Source of the DNA: Deltaproteobacteria bacterium
Lineage (GTDB): Bacteria > Desulfobacterota > Dissulfuribacteria > Dissulfuribacterales > UBA3076
DNA length: 15,394 nucleotides
NCBI GenBank assembly: GCA_027004315.1
Contig: JALTHV010000018.1
Location: 1 to 15,394 of the forward strand
Direction: 5' to 3'
Position numbers and translations under genes: made by a program. Below the pieces are notes generated by a model. That model saw only the letters and a program-made list of their open reading frames with translations, was not told where the DNA came from and did not search any database. Shown here piece after piece: positions 1 to 6,858 of this stretch (the first letter of the stretch is position 1; each line of letters opens with the position of its first letter).

Positions 1-4
1 TCTT

Positions 5-83
5 CGGCCAGTAGTAGCCTTTTTTCAGGGTTTCAGGAGCATCGCTTTATGCACAAAATCAAAGCACTCTGCCCATTAATCCG
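5..83 (+). repeat. Partial copy of a palindromic module (copy 1)
   Basis: This stretch aligns almost gap-free with 2332-2408, the left arm and loop of the 112-bp palindrome in the 171-bp element. A 17-base run (31-47, TTTCAGGAGCATCGCTT) is identical in both, and the similarity continues through the ATGCACAA and ATTAAT segments. The right arm is absent or has decayed after about position 83, so this copy cannot form the long stem. It is not flanked by GTAAC-type ends at its left edge, so the module can occur without them. I see no coding potential. Function is unknown; it may be a mobile palindrome or a structured RNA element. Confidence 0.75.
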
Positions 84-107
84 GAATAAGTTGGGGCATC
101 CATTTTG

Positions 108-231
108 GTAACCGATCACAGGGTGTTTCTTTTTTTAACATGCTCTCGCCCCCTCACCCTGCCCTCTTCCCCAGGAGAGAGGGTTGGGGTGAGGGGAAAC
201 ACTGTATTGCCAGGACTTATTGAGAAGTTAC
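108..231. mobile_element. Possible degenerate GTAAC-ended element
   Basis: The stretch begins with GTAACCGATCACA, close to the ends of the three clear elements elsewhere in the window, and finishes with GTTAC in inverted orientation (9 of 13 bases match the family end). The flanking octamers (100-107 and 232-239) agree at only 5 of 8 positions. If real, it is an old, decayed copy of about 124 bp that contains the GC-rich palindrome at 150-196. The weak right end and poor duplication leave this tentative. Confidence 0.3.
150..196. repeat. CCCTCACCC...GGGTGAGGGG palindrome
   Basis: This is a GC-rich interrupted palindrome: the left arm starts CCCCTCACCC at 150 and the right arm ends GGGTGAGGGG at 196, with imperfect pairing through the CCCTCT/AGAGGG middle. 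A short GTGTTT (123-128) and AAACAC (197-202) pair lies outside it. Very similar CCCTCACCC-type palindromes are dispersed in many unrelated bacterial genomes. It would form a strong hairpin if transcribed. It lies 63 bp upstream of mglA and is not followed by a T-run on the plus strand, so I do not call it a terminator. Confidence 0.65.
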
Positions 232-259
232 GAATTTTTGGCATATCTAATTAATTTAT

Positions 260-877
260 ATGGCTTTTATAAATCTAAACAAAAAAGAAGTGCACTGCAA
301 AATAGTCTACTATGGTCCCGGTCGATGCGGGAAGACTACCAATTTGCTCTATATTTATAATGCCATGAACAGTCATATCCGTGGCAAGATGCTGACCATC
401 GAGACAAAAGGAGACAGGACATTGTTTTTTGATCTTCTCCCTTTAAATCTGGGTAAAATCAGGGACTTCAATGTAAAAATTCAGCTCTATACCGTACCTG
501 GCCAGGTCATATACGAAGCTACCAGAAAGCTAGTCCTCAAGGGTGTGGATGGTCTGGTTTTTGTTGCTGACTCCCTCAAAGTACGTCAAAGCAAAAACAT
601 AAAAAGTTTCCAAGACCTGCGCCGTAATCTTCTTGACCTCAACATGACTCTCGAGGAGATACCCATTGTTCTCCAGTACAATAAGAGAGACCTGGTGCCA
701 CTGTCTATACCGACCCTGACTATAGAAGAACTCGAGACAGACCTAAATAGAGAACTTAAGACCAAGGCCTTTGAGGCAGCAGCTATAAAGGGTATAGGGG
801 TCTTTGAGACCCTAAAAGAGATAAGCAAAAGGACAGTTCGCCATGTGGCAACTAAACATTTCTTAACAGGCAACTAA
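260..877 (+). CDS. mglA: MglA-type Ras-like GTPase
   Basis: This is a small cytoplasmic GTPase of 205 residues, close to the roughly 195 of Myxococcus MglA. The opening MAFIN...CKIVYYGPG matches the family start, which fixes the ATG although no clear Shine-Dalgarno precedes it. The P-loop GPGRCGKT is at about 19-26 and a GDRTLFFD segment follows at 51-58. The switch II region is TVPGQ (78-82), with Thr where Ras has Asp, a hallmark of the MglA family. The base-specificity motif NKRD is at 141-144. MglA proteins set cell polarity and direct type IV pili or gliding machinery to one pole, usually with the roadblock GAP MglB. No MglB gene is visible here. The downstream genes (an unknown acidic protein, a CheW-like gene and a PilB/GspE ATPase) fit a motility role. 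Family assignment is secure; the output in this organism is inference. Confidence 0.93.
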   Translation: MAFINLNKKEVHCKIVYYGPGRCGKTTNLLYIYNAMNSHIRGKMLTIETKGDRTLFFDLLPLNLGKIRDFNVKIQLYTVPGQVIYEATRKLVLKGVDGLVFVADSLKVRQSKNIKSFQDLRRNLLDLNMTLEEIPIVLQYNKRDLVPLSIPTLTIEELETDLNRELKTKAFEAAAIKGIGVFETLKEISKRTVRHVATKHFLTGN

Positions 878-917
878 ATAAATATCCCCATAACTATTAG
901 TTGGAGAATTTTGTTCT

Positions 918-923
918 AAGGAG
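918..923 (+). promoter_or_regulatory. Ribosome binding site deciding a start
   Basis: AAGGAG lies only 3 bases before a GTG at 927 but 9 bases before an in-frame ATG at 933. The ATG is therefore the better start for the following gene, shortening it by two residues. Confidence 0.6.
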
Positions 924-932
924 AAAGTGGCT

Positions 933-1976
933 ATGGATCAGATAGAGAAAGGCCCTGATCCCCAATACTTCACTGAAGATGTAGAGGCTGCTATTGACAA
1001 ACTCTTTAATGCTTCACGGTGGATTGAGATAGACCCCCTGACCAATAAACCAAGAGAATTGCCACAAAGCGAGACAGACCAGGAATTATCTTTTCAGACT
1101 ACAGGCCAGGAGGAAGAACATCCGGAGGAAATTAAGCCTTCAGATATCAAGGTGTTAGAATCTCATAGTAAAGCAAAAAACTCTACCTCTGACGAAAATT
1201 TTTGGGAATTAGATTCAGGATTAGAGCTCGAGGAAGAAGAGAATGAGGCCGTCAATCTGGAACAACAGATCAGCCAACTCGATCAGATGTTCTTGACATT
1301 GGACTGGGAGGTTACCCGGGCAAATCTGGAGTCAGCGGCAGACATCCTAAAGACGATCCAGAAGAGTCTGGGGCTAAATCCAGACAATAATTTCCAGGAA
1401 TTACTCGATCTCATGGCACGGGTCCTTGAAGGGATGATTGAGCATCCTGAAAAAATGCCTGCATCTGGGCCTAGATCCCTCCAGAAAGGCCTTAATACTT
1501 TAAGGCTGTTAATGGGGAATGAGATGCAAAATCAAGAGGATAGAGAGAAACTCTTAAGAGAGACCAAAGGTGAGCTTGAATCAGCTATACCCAAGGAAGG
1601 GCTCGATACCAGCCACGAAGCCAGACAGTATGTTGTCCTAGAGGATGCCATTAAAGAATCAGATGGTCGTGAGTTAGAATTCGAAGATACCCTAGAAGAA
1701 CAGCCAGAGGGTACTGCGCCGAGACCTTCTGAATACGACTTACTAGTGAGCGCTATAAAATCCCATATCAAGGTCCTGGATGAGTGTATAAGCCAGATCT
1801 TACCGGTCGAGGATCTCTTTGCACGGACACCGGGGCTGGAGAAGCTATACCATTTTCAACAAAAGATTAAAGACAGGCTTGAATATCAAAAGAAATTTTT
1901 AACTAGGGCCTTAGTTGGAGATTACAGCCTATCTGCCGATGTGCCTGATATTCCCCCAAGAGACGAGAGACATTAG
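933..1976 (+). CDS. Acidic helical protein of unknown function downstream of mglA
   Basis: I do not recognise this protein. It has 347 residues from the ATG chosen by the AAGGAG at 918 (a GTG at 927 would add two). The N-terminus (YFTEDVEAAIDKLF) looks like a short conserved helix. It is followed by a low-complexity Glu/Ser-rich linker to about residue 105. A helical segment at roughly 110-195 carries an LTLDWE motif, and a second acidic linker covers about 200-260. A last helical segment is at about 265-330. There are no signal peptide, membrane segments or catalytic signatures. It starts 55 bp after mglA and its 3' end overlaps the next reading frame, so it probably shares an operon and a process with mglA. 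A scaffold or GTPase partner is possible but unproven. Confidence 0.75.
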   Translation: MDQIEKGPDPQYFTEDVEAAIDKLFNASRWIEIDPLTNKPRELPQSETDQELSFQTTGQEEEHPEEIKPSDIKVLESHSKAKNSTSDENFWELDSGLELEEEENEAVNLEQQISQLDQMFLTLDWEVTRANLESAADILKTIQKSLGLNPDNNFQELLDLMARVLEGMIEHPEKMPASGPRSLQKGLNTLRLLMGNEMQNQEDREKLLRETKGELESAIPKEGLDTSHEARQYVVLEDAIKESDGRELEFEDTLEEQPEGTAPRPSEYDLLVSAIKSHIKVLDECISQILPVEDLFARTPGLEKLYHFQQKIKDRLEYQKKFLTRALVGDYSLSADVPDIPPRDERH

Positions 1977-2310
1977 CTCGGGGATTGACCAGGAAGGGGA
2001 GGGAATTTCCACGGTCTCTATCCCTTATCCATGGCAGAAACTCGTAACTGCCAGATGGGCCGGAAGGCCAGTGGCATTTGTCCCTGAAGAGGTAGCATTT
2101 GTCGGAAGAGTTGCCTGGTGGGCCAGGAAGGGTCTCAAAGAGGCAAAAAAATTTCAACTAAGAAAACTCAGGACCTGGCCTTGGTCGAGGCTTCAGCCAT
2201 TGATGCAGGGGGAGTTGTCAAATCAGGAGGAAACACGGCTTCAGAGGCTTGAATTTCCTGTGGTACAGAGTCCAGATCCTTCTTCTGATTACTCTCAACC
2301 CTCAGGTGGT

Positions 2311-2481
2311 GTAACTGTTCACATTCCCCCCCGGCCAGTGGTAGCATTTTGAAGTGTTTCAGGAGCATCGCTTGATGCACAAGATCAGGGCCTCTGCCTA
2401 TTAATTCGCACTGAAACCCTTCAAAATGCTACCACTGGCCGGAGACATGAACGGTTGCAACAGGGGGGTGTGAACGGTTAC
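2311..2481. mobile_element. 171-bp non-autonomous palindromic element (MITE), IS66-like ends
   Basis: The terminal inverted repeats are GTAACTGTTCACA at 2311-2323 and its complement TGTGAACGGTTAC at 2469-2481 (12 of 13 matching), each followed inward by a C- or G-run. Exact 8-bp duplications flank it. It encodes no transposase. Inside is a 112-bp palindrome (2331-2442), then a second copy of the end motif, TGAACGGTTGC at 2448-2458, in direct orientation with the true right end at 2471-2481. IS66-family insertion sequences are known for GTAA ends and 8-bp duplications, so an IS66 transposase acting in trans is the likely source. That link is inference. The insertion breaks the CheW-like gene. 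Confidence 0.88.
2331..2442. repeat. 112-bp palindromic module (copy 2) inside the element
   Basis: The arms are 2331-2362 and 2411-2442, 32 bases each with 31 pairing, separated by a 48-base loop. The loop itself holds a small hairpin, GCATC-GCTT-GATGC, at 2365-2378. The left arm and loop recur at 5-83. Within the loop, the longest shared runs are retained between copies although the right arm of copy 1 is lost. Its own borders show no target duplication inside the larger element. Transcribed RNA would fold into a long near-perfect stem. Confidence 0.88.
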
Positions 2482-2678
2482 CAGGTGGTCCTATTGTATT
2501 AATAGTTTATCAGAAAGATGAGGGACGGGCTCTTATGTTGGATAGCCGGTTGGAGCCCATTCTTCTTGTACCTGAGAATTCATGGGAGGCATCTGTAGGG
2601 GAAAAGGAACCACGGGCTGGCCGGCTCAAGATGGAAAATGAGTCCGTATCCGTATTAACCCTGGAAAGACTATTAACT

Positions 2679-2735
2679 ACTTGACCATAACTGTTCACGT
2701 CCCCCGGGGTGGAATGTGAACGTCTATACTTAACC
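2679..2735. repeat. Near-perfect 8-bp duplication around the 41-bp element
   Basis: ACTTGACC (2679-2686) and ACTTAACC (2728-2735) differ at one base and abut the 41-bp palindrome exactly. The duplicated octamer spans the stop codon of the CheW-like gene: TGA in the left copy, TAA in the right. A stop is preserved whichever copy is ancestral. Confidence 0.75.
2687..2727. mobile_element. 41-bp minimal GTAAC-family palindromic element
   Basis: It starts ATAACTGTTCAC and ends GTGAACGTCTAT, 9 of 12 positions pairing, with a CCCCCGGGG centre. It is essentially two terminal repeats joined with no cargo. Base changes in both ends and in one duplication suggest an older insertion than the other two copies. 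It separates the CheW-like stop from the ATPase start; the pre-insertion spacing would have been 4 bases. Confidence 0.72.
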
Positions 2736-2737
2736 AA

Positions 2738-5059
2738 ATGATTAACTCAAATACAATCTCGGACGATTTGCTGACAGCCAAGTTGGCAGAGGCAAAATTT
2801 TACTGTAGTCAAGGTCTTGATGAAGAGGCAAATTCTATATACACAGAGCTTTTGGAGTTGATAAAAGACAAAGCTCATCCTCTATATAACGAGGTAGAAT
2901 CACAGCTAAAAAAACTACAGTCTAGCAACAGGGAACATACCCTGCCAAAAGGAGCCGGCTCCAGCGCTGGGTCTAGAGGCCCTGACAAAGAATTTGATAG
3001 TTGTATTGGCTTGATGGAGGCGGGTTTTTATCGCGAGGCTATAATCGAGCTCAAGGCCCTTCTTGAGACAGGATATAGGCCCGGAATAGTTCATGCTGAG
3101 ATAGGGGAATCATATCTGCAGATTGATATGCCCTTTGATGCCCTGGAACATCTGCAGAAAGCGCTTGAAGATCCTGAGCTCTCCAGGACAGAGCGACTAA
3201 ATATACTATATAAATTGGCCCTTACCCATGAACGAACCGGTGCAGTAGCTACGGCTATTGATGTACTGAAACAGATCGTCCATCTTGATCCCAATTTCAG
3301 AAATGCTGCCCAAAGGCTTGAAGAGCTTTCCCAGACTGCCCAGATGTATGGCCGGTTCTATTATCTCGTTCGGAATCATTTCCTCTCTGAAGAAGAGCTA
3401 AAAGAGGCCAAAAAACTGGCTAAACAGAGTAAAAATTCTATAGAAGACACCCTGATGGACCAATTTGGCATAGAAAAATCAGAGATTGGCCATTCCTTCA
3501 GCGAATATTACCGATGTCCCTTTATAGAATTTAACGAGATTGAGGTCGGATCTACTCCATCCTGTATCCATGGAATTAAAGAACGTTTTTTCAGGAGCAA
3601 TAGCTGTGTGCCAATTCGTGAAGAGGCGGGCATCCTCTTAGTTGCATTAGACGACCCACATGATCTGGAAAAAATAGACAATATTAGAAGGATCCTTAAG
3701 GCCAAAGATTTTCAATTCGCAGTTGCACTTAAGGAAGATATCGACAAATTCATAGACTATTTCTATGGGAAATATCCTATAGAAAAAGACAACATATTTG
3801 AGCACCTGGAACCGGGAGAGGAAGAGGAAGAAGAGGAAGAAGAGTCTGTATCAGATGCCGATAATGTGGTCGTCCAGATGGCCAACAGGATTATAGAGGA
3901 TGCCTATCAGCGTCAGGCCTCTGATATCCACATAGAAGGCCTGACTGGCAAACGGGGGGCCCAGGTCCGTTTCAGAATCGATGGCGATTGCATGCCTTAC
4001 CAAGGCATTCCGTATAACTACAAGCGGGCCTTGATATCCAGGTTCAAGATCATGGCCAACCTTGACATTGCTGAAAAACGCCTGCCACAGGATGGGAAGA
4101 TAAAATTCAGGAGTCACACTGGCAAGACTATAGGCCTACGAGTGGCAACACTCCCCACAATTGAAGGCAATGAAGATATTGTACTCAGGATACTTGCTGC
4201 CTCTAGTACCATGCCCATTGATCGTATAGGGCTTCTTAATAGTAACCTGGAGCAGCTATTGCGTATCTTGACAATGCCCTATGGGCTCATATTGGTAGTT
4301 GGTCCTACTGGATCAGGCAAGACCACTACCCTGCACTCTGTGCTGAGTCATATAAACCATCCTGAAAAAAAGATATGGACGGCGGAAGACCCCGTAGAAA
4401 TTGTACAAGATGGATTGCGCCAGGTGCAGGTAAAACCGCATATAGGCCTGACTTTTCCCCGGGTGCTAAGGGCCTTTTTGAGGGCAGATCCAGATGTAAT
4501 AATGGTTGGCGAGACCCGGGATGAAGAGACTGCCACTACAGTCATAGAGGCATCTCTGACAGGACACCTGGTCTTTTCGACCCTCCATACAAATTCGGCC
4601 CCTGAGACACTTACAAGGCTCCTGGAGATGGGGATGGACCCATTCAATTTTGCCGATGCCCTCTTGGGAGTCCTGGCACAGAGGCTGGTAAAGCGGCTCT
4701 GTCCTAAGTGTCGCGAGGCATACCAGCCCGATGAGAACGAAAAAAAACTCATACTACAGGAATATGGCATCCATCCGGCCAGGCCCCTGGAGATATCAGA
4801 TTTAAACAATATAACACTCTACAGGCCAAAGGGCTGTCAATATTGCAACGGGACCGGCTATAGAGGCAGGCTCGCAATCCACGAACTACTGGTGTCAGAC
4901 GAGGGCCTCAAGAAGCTCCTTCAGGAAAAGAGGCCTGTAGCAGAGATAGAGGAGTACGCCATGAAGCAAGGGATGTTGACATTAAAACAGGACGGAATAA
5001 GAAAGGTCCTGAAGGGCGATACAGATCTAAAACAGGTCAAGAGGGCCTGCATAAGATAG
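2738..5059 (+). CDS. TPR-MshEN-GspE/PilB-type secretion/pilus assembly ATPase
   Basis: This is a hexameric cytoplasmic ATPase that powers type IV pilus extension or type II secretion. The 773 residues are longer than the usual 500-580 because of an extra N-terminal region. Residues 1-200 hold TPR-like helix pairs (near 15-45, 85-110 and 115-195). An MshEN-type N-domain lies at about 205-345 and a run of nine Glu at 361-369. The motor domain follows, with SDIHIE near 395, Walker A GPTGSGKT at 522-529, the Asp box AEDPVEI near 550, Walker B DPDVIMVGE near 584-592 and the His box STLHTN near 615. Two CxxC pairs (CPKC near 655, CQYC near 700) form the zinc-binding site of PilB/GspE. All catalytic motifs are intact. 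The mglA neighbourhood favours PilB, but sequence alone does not separate it from GspE. No Shine-Dalgarno is visible; the 41-bp element lies just upstream. Confidence 0.93.
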   Translation: MINSNTISDDLLTAKLAEAKFYCSQGLDEEANSIYTELLELIKDKAHPLYNEVESQLKKLQSSNREHTLPKGAGSSAGSRGPDKEFDSCIGLMEAGFYREAIIELKALLETGYRPGIVHAEIGESYLQIDMPFDALEHLQKALEDPELSRTERLNILYKLALTHERTGAVATAIDVLKQIVHLDPNFRNAAQRLEELSQTAQMYGRFYYLVRNHFLSEEELKEAKKLAKQSKNSIEDTLMDQFGIEKSEIGHSFSEYYRCPFIEFNEIEVGSTPSCIHGIKERFFRSNSCVPIREEAGILLVALDDPHDLEKIDNIRRILKAKDFQFAVALKEDIDKFIDYFYGKYPIEKDNIFEHLEPGEEEEEEEEESVSDADNVVVQMANRIIEDAYQRQASDIHIEGLTGKRGAQVRFRIDGDCMPYQGIPYNYKRALISRFKIMANLDIAEKRLPQDGKIKFRSHTGKTIGLRVATLPTIEGNEDIVLRILAASSTMPIDRIGLLNSNLEQLLRILTMPYGLILVVGPTGSGKTTTLHSVLSHINHPEKKIWTAEDPVEIVQDGLRQVQVKPHIGLTFPRVLRAFLRADPDVIMVGETRDEETATTVIEASLTGHLVFSTLHTNSAPETLTRLLEMGMDPFNFADALLGVLAQRLVKRLCPKCREAYQPDENEKKLILQEYGIHPARPLEISDLNNITLYRPKGCQYCNGTGYRGRLAIHELLVSDEGLKKLLQEKRPVAEIEEYAMKQGMLTLKQDGIRKVLKGDTDLKQVKRACIR

Positions 5060-5066
5060 GCATGCT

Positions 5067-5630
5067 TCATGTGTGGCATAGAGGACACCTGGCCAGGGGT
5101 TTATATATGGGTCCCTTGGGAAGGAGCAGACTTTTATAGACTACTACTTCATTGACTACAAAAGGAGGGGAGATTATCTCGTCATGCATAAATATGTCCA
5201 TAGTGCTGGGGAGCCTGTGGGGAAAACGGATCCTAGCTACAGTCAGGTGAGGCGAAAAGGCACGGCCCTCCTGTGGAAATCCTTTTTTCTCCAAGGCTGA
5301 CTCCAGATCCCTTTGGAGCCTATGCAGACGATATGTCTCACCGCCTATCCCAACCCACAGTATCCTGGGCCGTTTGGGGCCTGGGAAGCTACCTGTGCCC
5401 TTTAAGGCCAGAGAAAAGGTTTGGCCTCGACGACATACCATTCTACATGTAGCTATCACGTCCTCTAGGCTCGATTCCTCGATTTTACCCAGGAATTTGA
5501 GAGTCAGGTGCATATTTGTTGAGGGGACCCATCTTACATCTGCCTTGATTGATCTCCATCGGGCCTGATGATCTTCGAGTATCTTATTTTGTGTGTCTGG
5601 CAGGTCTATAGCCAGGAATGTACGTATCAT
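5067..5630 (-). CDS. thpR: RNA 2',3'-cyclic phosphodiesterase (2'-5' RNA ligase family)
   Basis: ThpR (LigT) is a soluble 2H-phosphoesterase that opens 2',3'-cyclic phosphate ends on RNA and, in vitro, joins tRNA halves through 2'-5' bonds. The 187 residues match the usual 175-195. The two catalytic HxT motifs are intact: HLTL at 41-44 and HLTV at 128-131. The N-terminal MIRTFLAIDLP is typical and fixes the ATG. Its first 47 bp overlap the 3' end of cinA, implying translational coupling. A pgpA-cinA-thpR order is seen in other Desulfobacterota; recA, which often follows, is not here. Instead the gene ends 7 bp from the convergent ATPase gene, with no room for a conventional terminator. Confidence 0.92.
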   Translation of the reverse strand: MIRTFLAIDLPDTQNKILEDHQARWRSIKADVRWVPSTNMHLTLKFLGKIEESSLEDVIATCRMVCRRGQTFSLALKGTGSFPGPKRPRILWVGIGGETYRLHRLQRDLESALEKKGFPQEGRAFSPHLTVARIRFPHRLPSTMDIFMHDEIISPPFVVNEVVVYKSLLLPKGPIYKPLARCPLCHT

Positions 5631-6858
5631 AAATTAAATAGCGCCTCAGCCAATCAAGGGCGGTTTCCGCTGCTAGGGCCTGAACCATATGCCTCGTCCC
5701 GGGGAAATGGAATCGTTCAATGGCTGTCTTCTCAGGAGTTGCCATGGCGATATAGACAGTGCCCACAGGCTTTTGAGGAGTACCACCACCTGGACCGGCT
5801 ATGCCGGTAATAGCAAGGCCGTAACTTGCATCTGACAGGCGCCTTATCCCATTTGCCATTTCCTCGGCCGTCTGATAACTCACTGCGCCATAACGAGATA
5901 GGGTCTCAGGAGAAATGCCCAGGAGTTCTTTCTTTGATTTGTTACTGTAAGTAATTACCCCCCGGTCAAACCATTCAGAACTTCCGGGGACACTCGTCAC
6001 GCGTTGGCCCAATAGCCCCCCTGTACACGACTCTGCAAGGGCAAGGACTCCACCATTTTTGAGCAAAAGCCTGCCCACCATTGCCTCGAGCGTATCTTCA
6101 TTGACAGCGACTATGTATCTGCCCAACAGTTCCTCAATTGTCTTACATGCCATGCCAAAGATTTCGGCGACCTTTTTTGAATTTAGGCCCTTTACAGTGA
6201 CAGTCACATTGACTTCCGGGGAATTGGGATAATAGCCAATACTCAGGCCATCCTGGCTGGATTCCAGGTCTTGAAAGAGGACGTTTATCTCTGTCTCTGA
6301 GAGACCAAAGACCTTAAAGGTCTGCTGCATTACGGCCATTTTTGGGGCAGTAAGGCCCCTAAGCCTAGGGAGGACCTGCTGAACCATATGAGCTTCCAAC
6401 TGCTCCGGTACTCCAGGCAGAAAAAAGAGGGGGACATCCTGGTGAATCAAGAGATATCCTGCGCTATGTCCTTCAGGATTTAAGACCTCTGCACCTTCAG
6501 GCAGCCAGGCCAACTTTTCCCATAATGGGAGAGGCCTGGCAAGGTCTCGCTCCGCCTCCCTGATTTTTCCCAGGATCTCCTTATTCAGGACCAGATGACG
6601 CCCTAAGGCCTTGGCCACCGCCTCATTTGTTATGTCATCACTAGTTGGACCGAGTCCACCGGTAATAATGACGTATTCCGACCTTTCTATGGCTGATAGC
6701 ATACATCCTCGGATGGCATCAGGATCGTCACCAATAAAGGTGATCCTGGTTATCTGATAGCCACTGCAAAATAGCCTGTTGGCCACAAAACCACAGGTAG
6801 TATTCAGCACCTTACCGGATATAAGCTCATCGCCTATTGCTATAATTTCACCATGCAT
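5584..6858 (-). CDS. cinA: CinA: molybdopterin-binding-like domain plus nicotinamide-nucleotide amidase
   Basis: CinA family proteins combine an N-terminal MoCF-like domain (ADP-ribose or NMN-related pyrophosphatase activity in studied members) with a C-terminal PncC amidase. The amidase turns NMN into nicotinate mononucleotide in pyridine-nucleotide salvage. At 424 residues this is the normal full-length two-domain form. MoCF signatures are AIGDELISG at 7-15 and GGLGPTSDD at 67-75. The PncC part begins near 255 and shows the catalytic-serine motif AESCTGG (Ser277) and TGIAGPGGG at 351-359. Its ATG lies within the last codons of pgpA (11-bp overlap), and its 3' end overlaps thpR. With nadB upstream in the same direction, two NAD-related functions sit in one strand cluster, though this may be coincidental. 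Confidence 0.94.
   Translation of the reverse strand: MHGEIIAIGDELISGKVLNTTCGFVANRLFCSGYQITRITFIGDDPDAIRGCMLSAIERSEYVIITGGLGPTSDDITNEAVAKALGRHLVLNKEILGKIREAERDLARPLPLWEKLAWLPEGAEVLNPEGHSAGYLLIHQDVPLFFLPGVPEQLEAHMVQQVLPRLRGLTAPKMAVMQQTFKVFGLSETEINVLFQDLESSQDGLSIGYYPNSPEVNVTVTVKGLNSKKVAEIFGMACKTIEELLGRYIVAVNEDTLEAMVGRLLLKNGGVLALAESCTGGLLGQRVTSVPGSSEWFDRGVITYSNKSKKELLGISPETLSRYGAVSYQTAEEMANGIRRLSDASYGLAITGIAGPGGGTPQKPVGTVYIAMATPEKTAIERFHFPGTRHMVQALAAETALDWLRRYLIYDTYIPGYRPARHTK

Larger units (their letters stand above)
2303..2489. repeat. 8-bp target-site duplication CAGGTGGT around the 171-bp element
   Basis: The octamer CAGGTGGT occurs at 2303-2310 and again at 2482-2489, exactly abutting the two GTAAC ends of the element. 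This is the footprint of a transposition event that duplicates 8 bp of target. Both copies carry the same GGT GGT codon phase, so one copy was part of the original gene. Confidence 0.92.
1939..2684 (+). pseudogene. CheW-like gene interrupted by a 171-bp element
   Basis: Two out-of-phase pieces form one gene once the insertion is removed. The left piece reads in one frame to codon GGT at 2308-2310, then runs into the element and stops at 2350-2352. The right piece resumes at CCT 2490 and ends at TGA 2682-2684. Deleting 2311-2489 (element plus one duplication) gives an uninterrupted 188-codon frame from ATG 1939; TTG 1915 is an alternative start. The C-terminal part (IVLIVYQ...ALMLDS...PILLVPE, then VSVLTLERLL) follows the strand pattern of CheW domains: a beta strand, a 'D...il.vp' segment and a terminal 'vl.L..LL'. 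The N-terminal GRPVAFVPEEVAFVG and RTWPWSRLQP also fit loosely. CheW proteins are adaptors that link receptors to signalling kinases. The CheW assignment is a pattern judgement; the disruption itself is directly visible. Confidence 0.7.

Noticed and set aside
1915..2352. The left piece of the CheW-like region taken as an intact 145-codon gene
   Set aside because: Its last 14 codons and stop come from the inserted element; the target duplication shows it is a truncated gene.
2331..2442. Treating the 112-bp palindrome as a transcription terminator
   Set aside because: The stem is far longer than a terminator stem, no T-run follows, and it lies inside a transposon-like element within a gene.
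4348..4809. Minus-strand open frame of 153 codons
   Set aside because: It lies entirely opposite the catalytic core of the PilB/GspE-type ATPase, whose motifs are intact, so it is a shadow.
5060..5066. Search for a bidirectional terminator between the convergent ATPase and thpR genes
   Set aside because: The 7-bp gap holds no hairpin; any terminator would have to lie within coding sequence and I saw no clear stem followed by a T-run.
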